From NCBI GenBank assembly GCA_026120185.1, contig JANUWF010001783.1, positions 1,395,001 to 1,459,000 on the forward strand: 64,000 nucleotides of DNA, given 5' to 3'. Every line of letters begins with the position of its first letter. Position 1 is the stretch's first letter. Below, piece by piece: positions 1 to 9,837 of the stretch. This DNA is from Voacanga thouarsii (taxonomy: Eukaryota > Streptophyta > Magnoliopsida > Gentianales > Apocynaceae). The notes under the pieces are model-generated. The model worked only from the letters and a program-made list of their open reading frames with translations, was not told the origin of the DNA and searched no databases. A program made the position numbers and the translations under genes.

Positions 1-156
1 TTTATGAGCATATCAAGGATGACCACAAAACGTGCACTCTCTAAAACCACTATCTTTCTTCCAATAGACCATGCAACCAATAACACATACATCTATCTTC
101 TATACTAGTAACTTAAGTATATTAACTAATTTCTTGGTTCTATAAAAATCATCTGG
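1..156 (-). pseudogene. CACTA (En/Spm) TNP2-type transposase, downstream segment, broken
   Basis: Read on the minus strand, this is the third piece of one interrupted frame whose earlier pieces lie at 9838-10150 and 5247-5270. It shows a run beginning DDFYRTKKLVNIL, then KIDVC, MVYWKKDSG and ECTFCGHP. This is the order expected in TNP2-type CACTA transposases, where an FY..KKL stretch precedes an IDxC...YW...CxxC cysteine region. Two in-frame stops (before KID and after CGHP) mark it as dead. The frame leaves the window at base 1, so the catalytic part, if kept, lies outside. The interruption at 156/157 is the insertion of element A, whose duplicated target TCTGG (152-156) lies inside the codons. 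The family call rests on motif order seen by eye. Confidence 0.7.
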
Positions 157-1566
157 TGATAGGGGCTAAATTCTTCACTATTTTTCTAGTTATTTAAGGC
201 TAATTTGAGATACTTTTGATGTAATAACTAGCCATATTCATTCCTATTTGATATTTTACTTATGGAAAGTATTTTAAATGAATTTGTGCAGGATTTAAGA
301 GATTTCGAACAAAAAGTGAAAAATTTTAGAACGTACCTGGCGCTAGGTTTGGCTACTGCATCTGGCGCCAAGTTCACTCTAGAAGAATAGAGGAAAAATA
401 GAGCACATGTGAGGGGTGAACCAGAATGCACTTGGTGCCAGATGGGTCGAAGTGACCCGACACCAGGTTCCGTCTGTTCAGTGATGATTTTGTGCACGAA
501 TTTGGTATCTTCCAAAGGGTTTTGGTATTTTTCGAATTCTACTGAGCCAAGACTTCTCAAGCCATGAATTTTGGTATCAAGGGAGTTTATAAAGACAAGA
601 AAAATAGAAGAGAAAGTAGTGAATCCAAGGATCAAAATTTCCAATTACTTAAAGAAGGAGAGATTCATTATTCAAGGGGCTTTATGCAATAATGTTTCCA
701 AAGAGAAGAATGAGGGCTTATCTATAAGTTCTTTCTTTTATCCTTGTTTTCTTTTTGTAGAATAATTATGTAATTAATGTTTACATTATAATTTGACATT
801 ATTTTTTGGATTCATGATGTTTTGAATTATTTAGTCTTTTTGATCAATTCATTATTTGTCTTGGGATTTGATTACTTACTTTTATTACAAAGTTGATTAG
901 TTGATTTTTGTTATTAACTTTCTTGAAAAGAGGGTTGATAATGACTTCAATTAATTGCATACTTGTTATCTCTTAACTTGATTGAAAAAGAGGTTAATTG
1001 TTAAGAAATTAGGTAATCAAATGTTAGTTGATGATTGCTAGAATATGGATTCATTGACTAATTTCATGCTGAAATCAACTAGAATATAAGGGTTTATATG
1101 AGGATTAATTTTAATGCATCTTTTGGATAAACTAGTTGAGACAGAATATGTTCACTAATTTAACTAGAAGATAGTGATTCCATTGATTGCAAACGAAGCG
1201 GGTCTATTGTAAATCCTTCATGAGACTAAGATAATAATTGATTGCGATATTTGCTAAGTGATTTATTGTCGTGTTTTCAAAAGTTGTTGTCTAAATTGCA
1301 TATTTTTACATCCTTGAGTTGTATATATATATTTTTTATTTTTTTATTAGTATCTTATCACTTTATTAAGTCAATTAAACAATGAATGAAAAGTGATTAG
1401 TGTGTACTTGTTCCTTTGAGGATTGATAATTGTTAATTCCCTATACTATACTTGTAATGAGTATACTTGCTCGTATATGTAATTTAGGATTAGTGTTTTA
1501 ATTAAAACTTAGCTAAGGGATGGATTTAAATTTAATGATTTTTAAACATTCCAAATTTACACATTA
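157..1566 (+). repeat. Element A 5' LTR
   Basis: It starts TGATAGGGGCTAAAT and ends ACATTA, where the 3' LTR and relatives have CATCA. It carries a GC-rich block with repeated GGCGCC/GGTGCC hexamers at about 338-470, upstream of a TATA box at 586-594. Relative to the 3' copy it keeps about 120 extra bases after about 1264, so the 3' copy is the deleted one. Confidence 0.88.
586..594 (+). promoter_or_regulatory. Putative TATA box of element A 5' LTR
   Basis: TTTATAAAG lies about 430 bases into the LTR, just downstream of the GC-rich block. The 3' LTR has the same TTTATAAAG in the same context near 4380. By position it would define the U3/R border, with transcription starting about 30 bases further on. 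Confidence 0.55.
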
Positions 1567-1592
1567 AGTTTTTTGCTCCGTTGCCGAGGAAC
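1567..1592 (+). other. Primer binding site of element A, tRNA-Asp type, degenerate
   Basis: Directly after the LTR comes AGTTTTTTGCTCCGTTGCCG, which continues into AGGAAC. The plant tRNA-Asp 3' end would pair with TGGCGCCGTTGCCGGGGA. Here there are about three mismatches in that 18-base core. The same site is nearly perfect in element D (19181-19199), which fixes the identity. Confidence 0.7.
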
Positions 1593-1942
1593 AATATCAT
1601 GAAAGCGAGAATTTTATTGATTTAATCATGTCTATATGTTTATATATCCATATATCTATATATAAATGTGTATATATTTTCTTTGTGTAAATAGGGGCGA
1701 TATCTTGTTGTTTGAAACATTGTGTTTCTTAATTGACTAGCTTAGTTCATGTTGTACTTGTAAATACCACTAACTTTTATGTTTAGGTAGTTTGTGAATA
1801 TATCTAATGTGTGTGTTTTTCTTTTCGTTATTTTTCTCTTTTGTTGTTTTTTTTTTTCTTTGTTTTTCTATTATTTTTGTTTTTTTTATTTTTATTTTCG
1901 ATTTGATTTTTATTTTTCTTTCAACATGAGATTGACATCATC

Positions 1943-2179
1943 ATGGAGAATTACTTTTGGGCACAAGATAAAAAGAGCTACAATGATGAGAATTTGGCAA
2001 AGTTGAAAGCTCGGATCAATGCTTTTTGTGAGATGACACTTGAAGCCTCAATGCATTCTTTTGTTGCCAATACAAATTTATCTGTTAAGTAACATGAAGA
2101 AGCATCTCGACGAATGAGTTCTACAAGAACACAACTAGCCAAGTTGGTTGAGGATGCCATAATTGCCCATACACTTTAA
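1943..2179 (+). pseudogene. Unrecognised short frame in element A, one internal stop
   Basis: A 78-codon frame opens with ATG at 1943 (MENYFWAQDKKSYNDENLAK) and is broken by a single TAA at 2090-2092 before ending at 2177-2179. The composition is hydrophilic with scattered Lys, Glu and Arg, and it may have been helical. It sits where gag would start in a Ty3 element, but I see neither the retrotransposon Gag pattern found in elements C and D nor a zinc knuckle. It could be the remnant of a gag N terminus or a protein peculiar to this non-autonomous family. No function is assigned. Confidence 0.35.
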
Positions 2180-2316
2180 CAAGAGGACCCCAAGGAGAGG
2201 AGAGAGGATATGAGCGACAATTGCATAATATGGGAAGAGAGGTTTTCGATTCTACTCTATGTGCTAATAATTCTAACTCCTCTTTGTCATATGATTTTTT
2301 AGATTCTTCTTAATTT

Positions 2317-2703
2317 TTGGAGAACAATGGACCAAATGATGATGTGCTGAGCTTAACATGCCTCAAGGACTTGGATCTTTCAATGCTACATCATACGAAA
2401 CCCTTGGTGGATGTGCAGAACTCACACCTGTTACCCCAATTTCAGAGAGGTAACTTGGTATCTATAGATGTGGTGCAAAGTAAGGATTTCTTGATCCCAT
2501 ATTTAAAATCTGCATTACTAGATCTAAAGGGAAATTTTAATTGTGACAAATCTTTTGAAGGGATAAGTGGTAATTCTAATGTTTATACACTTTTTAGACA
2601 TAATTTACATATTTGTGTTGAGAACTTGATTTGTATGTCTAAAAAGGTACTACAGAAGGGGAGTCATGCATTTACATTCATTGCAACTATTATTTTTTTA
2701 TGA
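2317..2703 (+). pseudogene. Unrecognised open frame of 128 codons in element A
   Basis: This frame is open for 128 codons but has no ATG at its upstream end; it opens on TTG within a longer stop-free stretch. It includes LPQFQRGNLVSIDVVQSKD and a cysteine-containing stretch near the end. I recognise no retroviral protease, reverse transcriptase, RNase H or integrase motif. It lies between the 1943-2179 frame and the internal purine-rich motif at 2889-2919. Codon content does not differ clearly from the surrounding AT-rich DNA, so it may be chance openness or a decayed domain. Confidence 0.25.
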
Positions 2704-2888
2704 ACCCTATATTTTTCAAAATCCTCTATTCTTTTTATATTCATCATGCCTATCTTCTACTTTGAGCTTTAATCTTTTTTTTTTTCCCAAAGGATTGATG
2801 AGGAAGTATGATGAGTGGAAATAGTTTGTATCTTTATTTTGTATTTAGTTTTGTCAAGTGTTTTATTTTTTCTCTCCCAAATAAGGAA

Positions 2889-2919
2889 AATATTGTCCAG
2901 TTTAAGCATGGGGGGAAAG
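2889..2919 (+). other. Internal conserved motif with purine tract, element A
   Basis: TATTGTCCAGTTTAAGCATG is followed by GGGGGGAAA. Equivalent motifs occur in D (14908-14946, minus), F (26757-26796, minus) and G (49253-49284). There the fuller form reads CATTGAGGACAATGTC then GTTTAAGTGTG plus a purine run. It is conserved across otherwise diverged elements and may be an internal polypurine tract for second-strand priming. Confidence 0.5.
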
Positions 2920-3249
2920 TTTAGCATTGAAGATATTTTCCATATACATTTTGGCTGAAATTTTTGTGAAATGTTTCAAAACTTTTATTGTGGTTTTCAT
3001 TTTTAGCAAGGTTGTGATTATTTTTCTTACTTTGATATGAATTTTGTCATTTATTTGGTGGATTTTTATCAAATTGGTTTATTAGATGGGATATTTTTAA
3101 GACTTGAGAATTTAGATTAATCATATTGATGCATTAGTATTTGAATATTATTTGACTCATTTAGTTTAAATATAGAGAATATATGAATGTGAGGAAAGTT
3201 ATTGGCTAACTTTTGTATTATGTGTTTAAACTTTGCTTAGCTTTGAGTT

Positions 3250-3540
3250 GTGATAAAGAATGTGAGGAAAAAATCTTTGAGTGGAAAGATTATAAAAGAA
3301 AAAACCAAACATTGGTTGTAAGTTGAAGATTGAGAAAAATGAGTTGATTGTTGTTGGTAAGAAAATTTTTTTGCTTGATAATGGGGGCCAATACGATAGT
3401 GAAGAGAAATCCACTTTCTTGAGGCTATTCATTTCTGAAAACAAAAGAGAGAAAAATGTTGAAAAAAGAGATGAGTGATGACTAAAAAGGGGCCAATACG
3501 ATGTGTAAAGAGAAATCCATTCACTTGTAGCTATCAATTT
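3250..3540 (+). repeat. Imperfect internal duplication in element A
   Basis: Two blocks contain GGGCCAATACGAT followed by AGAGAAATCCA: near 3385-3412 and near 3490-3522. A related block sits at 49890-49960 in element G. It is non-coding and shared by several of the Ty3 elements between the internal motif and the 3' LTR. Confidence 0.5.
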
Positions 3541-3912
3541 CCTAAGTTATTGAAAAACATTAAGAGGAAAAAATGGAGTGTTTTCCTTGAATCACTACTT
3601 GAGTTGTGCAATTTTTAGATTTATAATGCTTAAGTTGGTAAATAGCTTGACTTATATGATTTGTGTTATCTATATTTTTTCTTGAAGGGTGAAATAATTT
3701 TCTTATACTAAAGTATAAATTTGATTAATTTGACTTCAAGAGTTTTGAGATGTCTTATCAAATGCTTTAAGTTGCAATTATTTGCAAAGAGTTGAATGAA
3801 TGGAAAGGTTCTATCTAGAATTTGAAAGGAAGTTATAAGCTTTGTTATGATTCAAAATTTGGAACAATAAAAAGCTTGTGTTTTCTTGTGATTTTCTTCT
3901 TAACTTAAGTGT

Positions 3913-3932
3913 TTTGCTTAAGGACAAGCAAA
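3913..3932 (+). other. Conserved hairpin just upstream of 3' LTR, element A
   Basis: A TTTGCTT stem, AAGGAC loop and AAGCAAA stem lie 20 bases before the 3' LTR, followed by a G-rich stretch (TGTGAGGGAA). The same hairpin is perfect, with 8-base arms, in element D (13459-13480). Position suggests a role in plus-strand priming or RNA 3' processing. Confidence 0.6.
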
Positions 3933-3952
3933 GGTTCACATGTGAGGGAATG

Positions 3953-5246
3953 TGATAGGGGCTAAATTCATCATTATTTTTCTAGTTATTTGAGATTAAT
4001 TTGAGAACTTTTGATGCAATAATTAGGCATATTCCTTCCTATTGGATATTTTTCTTGTGGAAAGTGTTTTAGATATATTTGTGCAGGATTTAAGAGATTT
4101 CGAGCAAAAAGTGAAAAATTCCATAACATACCTGGCGCCAGGTCTGGCTATGATACCAGCTGCCAGGTCCACTCTAGAAGAATAGAGCAAAAACAGAGCA
4201 TAAGTGAGGGGGCAAACTAGAATGCACTCGGAGCTAGGTAGGTTAAAGTGTCTTGGCCCCGGTCTGGTTTGTTAAGTGACGATTTTGTACACGAATTTGG
4301 TATCTTCCAAAGGATTTTGGCATTTTTCGAATTATACTGGGTAAGACTTCTCAATCCATGAATTTTGTTATCATGGTAGTTTATAAAGACAAGAAAAACA
4401 TAACAGAAAGTAGTGACTTTGAAAAGTAGTGAATCCAAGGATCAAAATTTCTAATCACTCAAAGATTGAGGGATTCATCATTCAAGGAGCATTATTCAAG
4501 AAGGTTTCCAAAGAGAAGAATGAGAGCTTGTCTATGAGTTTTTTCTTTTACCTTTGTTTTATTTTTTTAGAATAATTATGTAATTAATATTTTCATTGTA
4601 ATTTGACATTATTTTTGGGATTCATGATGCCTTGAATTAATTTAGTCTTTTTGATCAATTGATTATTTATCTTGGAATTTGATTACTTACTTTTATTACG
4701 AAGTTGATTGGTTAATTTTTGTTATTAACTTGCTTAAAAAAGGGATTGATAATTACTTCAATTAATTAATTTTATATTTATTATCTCTTAACTTACTTGA
4801 AAAATTGGTTAATTATTAAGAATTTGGGCAACCAAAAGTTAGTTGATGATTGCTAGAATATAGATTCATTGACTAATTTCATACGTAAATCACCTACAAT
4901 ATAGGGGTTTATATGAGGATTGATTTTAATTCATCTTTTAGGTAAATTGGTTGAGACATAATATGTTAACTAATTTAATTAGAAGATAATGATTCCATGG
5001 ATTGCAAACGAAGTAGGACCATTGTAAATCCTAAATGAGACCAAGATAATAATTGATTGTGATATTTGTTAAGTGATTAGTGTGTATTTGTTCCTTTCAG
5101 GATCAATATTTGTTAATTTCCTATGAAATGCTTGCAAAGAGTATACTTGTTCATATGTGTAATTTGGGATTAATATTTTAATTAAAACTTGGCTAAGGGA
5201 TGGATTTAAATTTAATAATTTTTATACACCCAAAATTTACGCATCA
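3953..5246 (+). repeat. Element A 3' LTR, internally deleted
   Basis: It starts TGATAGGGGCTAAAT and ends GCATCA, directly followed by the target duplication TCTGG. It is 116 bases shorter than the 5' LTR, mainly because the stretch equivalent to about 1264-1395 is missing. The join falls at AAGTGATT, which flanks the lost piece on both sides in the 5' LTR. Confidence 0.88.
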
Positions 5247-5270
5247 TCTGGCATTTTGTTACTAGTTGGC
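5247..5270 (-). pseudogene. CACTA TNP2-type transposase, 24-base middle scrap
   Basis: This short island between element A and solo LTR B contains the downstream TCTGG duplication of A and the upstream TTGGC duplication of B. With the duplications discounted, it joins the transposase frame at 9838-10150 to that at 1-156 without a frameshift. That shows the two insertions landed 14 bases apart in the same coding sequence. Confidence 0.7.
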
Positions 5271-5660
5271 TGATGTGTATTTTTTAGTGTAGAAAATATT
5301 ACCAACAAATTCTACAATCAATCAAGCTTTAATTAAAATGCTAGCCACTAAAACAACACATACGAGTAAGTATACCCATCATATAGTACAGGGAATAACA
5401 AGTATTGAATCCACGAGAACTTATGCTCCCATCTTACTTTATCAAAATTTTTATTGTGTAGCCAACAAAATAAAAAGTGATAAATAAAACACTAACCTAA
5501 TATACTAGAGAAAATGTCAAGTCATGCAAGAAAAGTCACAAGGATAATCAAGTGATGAGAATAAGGAGAAAAAACATGTAAATAGACGGAAATTCTTGAA
5601 TAGACAATAATGATTGACTAGCAATTCTCTCAATTAATTATTATATCATAAAGGAATAAA

Positions 5661-6080
5661 TTATACCCACTTCATTTGCAATTCCTGGAATCACTATCCT
5701 ATAGATAAATAAGTGAATATATTCTATCTCTACCAATTTACCCAAAAGATGTATTAAAATCAATCTTTATAGAAATCCTTATATTCTAGGTGATTCAAGC
5801 ATGAAATTAGCCATTAAATCTATATTCTAGCAATTATCAACTAATCTTTGATTACTTAAGTTCTTGACAATTATACCCACTTCATTTGCAATCCATGGAA
5901 TCACTAACTTATAGATAAATCAGTGAATATATTCTATCTCAACCAATTTATCCAAAAGATACATTAAAATTAATCCTTATACAAATCCCTATATTCTAGG
6001 TGATTTAAGCATTAAATTAGCCAATGAATCTATATTCTAGCAATTATCAACTAATCTTTGATTACTCAAGTTCTTGACAA
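5661..6080 (-). repeat. 210-bp tandem duplication inside solo LTR B
   Basis: 5661-5870 and 5871-6080 are head-to-tail copies, both starting TTATACCCACTTCATTTGCA and both ending TTCTTGACAA. Copies differ at several scattered positions, so the duplication is not recent. Related LTRs in the window carry the unit once. Confidence 0.85.
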
Positions 6081-6267
6081 TTAACTCCTTATAAGGGCTA
6101 AAATCATCACTATTTTTTTAGTTATTTGAGGGTATTTTGTAATACATTTGTTGTAATAACTAGGCATATTCCTTCATTTTGATATTTTACCCTTGAAAAG
6201 GTGTTTTGGAATTTTATCGAAAAAACGATATAAAAAATGACAAAACCGTTGTGGTCAGTGCATGGCC

Positions 6268-6330
6268 GGCGCCGACCATGACCCACGGAGCTGGCGCCGA
6301 CCATGACCCACGGAGCTGGCGCCGCCCCGA
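6268..6330 (+). repeat. 25-bp GC-rich tandem repeat with GGCGCC cores
   Basis: Three GGCGCC cores start at 6268, 6293 and 6318. The first two are followed by GACCATGACCCACGGAGCT; the third array unit is partial. It stands out strongly against the AT-rich LTR and lies upstream of the TATA-like element. Confidence 0.85.
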
Positions 6331-6556
6331 TCTAGAAACTCGGGGAATTTTGGACAAAAAAATAGAGTACAACGGGTCGAGCAAAGCACGGCCAGTGCCA
6401 ACCGTAAACCTTTAAGCTGACACCGGCTGCACTCTGGTCCATGTCGGCGAGCTTTCCAATTTTTGTGTGAATTTGGTAATTTCCAATAGTTTTGGTATTT
6501 TTCAATCTTTACTCTGTCTAGTACTCTTAGAGGATGAATTTTAGCATCTTGGAAGG

Positions 6557-6566
6557 CTATTTAAAC
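6557..6566 (+). promoter_or_regulatory. Putative TATA box of element C LTR
   Basis: CTATTTAAAC occupies the place of the TTTATAAAG box of element A, downstream of the GGCGCC block. Confidence 0.45.
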
Positions 6567-7536
6567 AAGAAAACACAAGACACAGGGGGGATAAAAAGGA
6601 TCATATCAGAAAATCACTCCTTGAAGGAGGAATTCATCGAATCAAGGGGGATTGTTCGATAGAGTCTTTAAAGGAGAAGAAGGAGGCTCGTCTATAACTG
6701 TTTTTTTTTTACCTTTATTTCCTTGTTCTTAAGCAATTATGTATTTAATATCTCCATTGTAATTTGATATTATTTTTGGGATTCATAATTTATTTAGTAG
6801 TTTAGTCTTTTGATCAATTAATTATTATTCTTGGTATTTGATTACTTATTTTGCTTACAGAATTGGTTGATTAGATTTTGTTATTAACTTTCTTGAAAAG
6901 GGGATGGTAATGATTTCAATTAATTAATTTCATATTTGTTATCCTTTAACTTGCTTGAAAAAAGGGTTAATTGTTTAGAACTTAGGTAATGAAAGGTTGG
7001 TTGATGATTGCTAAAATATAGATTCATTGACTAATTTAATTTTTTAAATAACCTAGAATATAGGGGTTTATATGAGGATTGATTTTAATGCATCTTTTGG
7101 ATAAATTTGTTGAGACAGAATATGTTCACTAATTTAACTAAAAGATAGTGATTTCATGGATTGCAAATGAAATTGGTCTATTTTAAATCCTTCATGAGAC
7201 CAAGATAATACTTGATTGTGATATTGGCTAGGTGATTATTATCATGTTTTCTAGAGCTTTTGTCTAAATTGCATATTTTCACATCCATGAGTTGTATATA
7301 TTTCTTTCTTTTTCTTTTTCTTATTTGCTCACTTCATTTGGTTGGTTGAACAATGGATGAAAAGTGATTAGTATGTACTTGTTCCTTTGAGGATCGATAC
7401 TCATTAATTTCTTATGATATGCTTGCGATGAGTATCTTTGCTCGTATATGTATTTTGGAATTATTGTTTTAATGAAAACTTGACAAGGGATGGATTTAAA
7501 ATTGATGATTTTTATACACCTAAAATTTATACATCA

Positions 7537-7562
7537 AGTTTTTTGCGCTGATGCCAGTGAAT
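7537..7562 (+). other. Primer binding site of element C, degenerate tRNA-Asp type
   Basis: AGTTTTTTGCGCTGATGCCA follows the LTR end, then GTGAATA. It is recognisable only by comparison with element D; several core positions are changed. Confidence 0.6.
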
Positions 7563-7816
7563 AATATCATGAAAGCTTGGATTTTGTTGATTTAACCATG
7601 TTTATATGTTTATATGTCTACATGTAAATATGTGAATATGTATATATATTTCTTCTTTAAATAGGTGCCATAATTTACTTTCTTGTATTATTGTGCTTTA
7701 ATATCCCTAAATGTTGTAATTTCTCTAACGCAGTTTGTGAAGATGTACTAACTGTCTTACCTGTAAATTCTATAATCTTACAATTTTCTGTTTTCTGTAG
7801 ACCTTGCCTTTAGTAT

Positions 7817-8653
7817 ATGACCCGACGATCTAAAGCCGACCTCATAAATCTTGATCTTGAGATTGAGAGAACCCTCACAAAGGTCAGAAAGGTTGTGAGC
7901 GAAAGGGTAAGGAAAGATATGGAGGTTAATCAATCCAACAATAGTGGTAATAGTGGTAATAGGAAGACCATGGACGCTTTTTGTGAAATCCACAATCTCG
8001 GGTACGGGCTTGAGTATTATGAGACCTAGGATAGAGGCTAACAACTTTGAAATAAAGCCCAATATAATCCAAATGATCCAAAACATGGTACAATTTGATG
8101 GGCTGCCTGAGGAATATCCTAATGCCCACATTGCGAGCTTTTTAAAAATCTGTGACACTTTTAAAATGAATAGTGTTTCTGAGAATGCCATCAAACTAAG
8201 GCTTTTCCCTTTTTCCTTGAAAGATAGAGTGATATCGTGGTTAAAATCTTTGTCAATTGGATCCATTACTACTTAGATGTTTTAGTTGAAAAGTTTTTGG
8301 CAAAATATTTTCCCCTAGCTAGAATATCCAAACTGGGGACTGATATTTTTGCCTTCCAACAATTAGAGTTTGAAAACCTTTATGAGTATTGGGAGAGGTT
8401 TAAGGAAATTCTTATAAAGTATCCTTATTATGGGTTGAGTTGGTTATGCAAATGCAAATCTTTCACAATGGGTTGAGCTTTGCTACTAGACAATTAGTTG
8501 ATGCATCTGTAGAAGGCTCCATTAATTTTAAGACCCCGGAAGAGGTATTTAATTTGATTGAAAATTTGGCCACAAACAACTATGCTTGGGATAGTTCAAG
8601 GTCAAGAGCTCGTGTCCATGCAGTATGCAAGATGGATGCAATGGCGGCTTTTG
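7817..8653 (+). pseudogene. Ty3 (Tat/Athila-type) Gag, broken
   Basis: The frame begins ATG at 7817 (MTRRSKADLINLDLEIERTL). It continues through EANNFEIKPNIIQMIQNMVQ, then PFSLKDRVISWLKSLSIGSI, EKFLAKYFPLARISKLGTDI and RFKEILIKYPYYGL. These correspond to the retrotransposon Gag core: a helical stretch, then SLxDRxxxWLxxLP and the F..KYFP..R motif. A third part has NGLSFATRQLVDASVEGSIN and PEEVFNLIENLATNNY, typical of this lineage before the zinc knuckle. At least two frameshifts and a stop break it. The zinc knuckle is lost because the 3' deletion joint at about 8653 falls before it. Element D carries the closest intact-looking relative (17560-18939). Confidence 0.85.
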
Positions 8654-8994
8654 TCATGAGACCAAGATAATACTTAATTGTGATATTGGCTAAGTGATTA
8701 TTATCATGTTATCCAGAGCTTTTGTCTAAATTGTATATATTCACATCCTTGAGTTGTATATATTTCTTTATTTTTCTTATTTTGTCACTTTATTAGGTTG
8801 GTTGAACAATGAATGAAAAGTAATAAGTGCGTACTTATTCCTTTGAGGATCGATGCGTCATTAATTTCCTATGCTATGCTTGCGAGGAGTACACTTGCCC
8901 GTATGTGTATTTTGGGATTAATATTTTAATTAAAATTTGACTAAGAGATGGATTTTAAATTGATGATTTTTATACACCCAAAATTTAAACATCA
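8654..8994 (+). repeat. Element C 3' LTR remnant
   Basis: It begins inside the LTR at CATGAGACCAAGATAATACT (equivalent to about 7192 in the 5' LTR) and runs to ACATCA at 8994. The abrupt gag-to-LTR joint shows an internal deletion. Confidence 0.85.
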
Positions 8995-9837
8995 ACCCCA
9001 TTTACAACCAAGTTAAGAGATCACAAGTATGAAATTAATTAAATTGAAACTACTACAACCGCTTTTGCAAGCAAGTCAACAAGAAGAATCAATCAATTAA
9101 TTCCTTAATTGAAATAAGTAATTAAATATTAAGAACAATAATCAATTGATCAAAGAACTAAAATCAATATGAAATCATGAATCCAAAAGAATATCCTCTA
9201 AAGATAATTAAAAAATTAATATCAAATTGTCAATAAATTATAAAGAAGAGAAAAAGAAATTACTCATAAACAAGTAAGCCTTCTTTTTCTTCCTTGAAAC
9301 CTTCTTGAGCAACCTCGTCTTCTTCTCTAAGAATTCTCCATGATCCTCTTAAATATTGGTGTTTCTATAGGAGTATTCTAAATATATTACATTATAGAAT
9401 TAAAAAACTACTTTATATAATGTTATTCTCTTGTATTTATAGGAGTTCTAATTGCAAAAAAAAAAAAAAAACCTACAAGAGTCCTTTTCCATAGCTGAAA
9501 GAGTTCCCAAAAGAATCTAATTATAATTGCCAAAATCTGCTTGGAAAAGGAAACCTGCAACCTTAAAACCGCATTGAGCTAGCGCCGGCCGTTCTCTGTT
9601 TTTTTAGGCTTTTCCCCTTGTTCCAGCCTAGGGTCGTAGCGGTAGTACTGCGTCAATCGTGCACTGCAACGGTGATGATTTTTTCATCTTTTTTCCTTAA
9701 TTCTCCTCAAAAACTCCAAAATACCTTTCCAAAGGGAAATTTTCAAATATGAAAGAATATGGCTACTTATTAAATCAAAAGTATCACAAAAGAGCCTCAA
9801 ATAACTAGAAAAATATAGGTGAATTTAGCCCCTATCA

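Larger units (their letters stand above)
157..5246 (+). mobile_element. Element A: non-autonomous Ty3-type LTR retrotransposon
   Basis: Both LTRs are present (157-1566 and 3953-5246), with TG start, CA end and a perfect 5-base target duplication TCTGG at 152-156 and 5247-5251. The internal part is only about 2.4 kb. It holds a degenerate tRNA-Asp primer site, two short unrecognised reading frames, an internal purine-rich motif (2889-2919) and a conserved hairpin (3913-3932) just before the 3' LTR. I see no reverse transcriptase, RNase H or integrase, so it needed enzymes in trans. It is inserted in the CACTA transposase reading frame. The two LTRs differ by scattered substitutions and one deletion, so it is not recent. 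Confidence 0.9.
6089..7536 (+). repeat. Element C 5' LTR
   Basis: It runs from TTATAAGGGCTAAAATC to ACATCA. It holds a 25-bp tandem repeat with GGCGCC cores at 6268, 6293 and 6318, then a TATA-like CTATTTAAAC at 6557-6566. Confidence 0.85.
6089..8994 (+). mobile_element. Element C: deleted Ty3 retrotransposon nested in LTR B
   Basis: It consists of a 5' LTR (6089-7536), a tRNA-Asp primer site, a gag remnant and only the last third of the 3' LTR (8654-8994). Flanking bases are ACTCC before and ACCCC after, a target duplication with one mismatch. A deletion removed everything between gag and the middle of the 3' LTR, joining gag directly to LTR sequence at about 8653. The start TTATAAGGGC has lost the canonical TG. 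It is nested in solo LTR B, so it is younger than B. Confidence 0.85.
5271..9837 (-). mobile_element. Solo LTR B (Ty3 tRNA-Asp class), split by element C
   Basis: The LTR occupies 5271-6088 and 8995-9837 (about 1.66 kb of its own sequence). In plus reading it begins TGATGTGTATTT and ends CCCCTATCA. A perfect target duplication TTGGC flanks it at 5266-5270 and 9838-9842. No internal sequence or second LTR is present, so it is a solo LTR left by LTR-LTR recombination. A GC block with GGCGCC-like hexamers is seen at 9575-9660. Element C interrupts it at 6088/8995. Confidence 0.88.
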
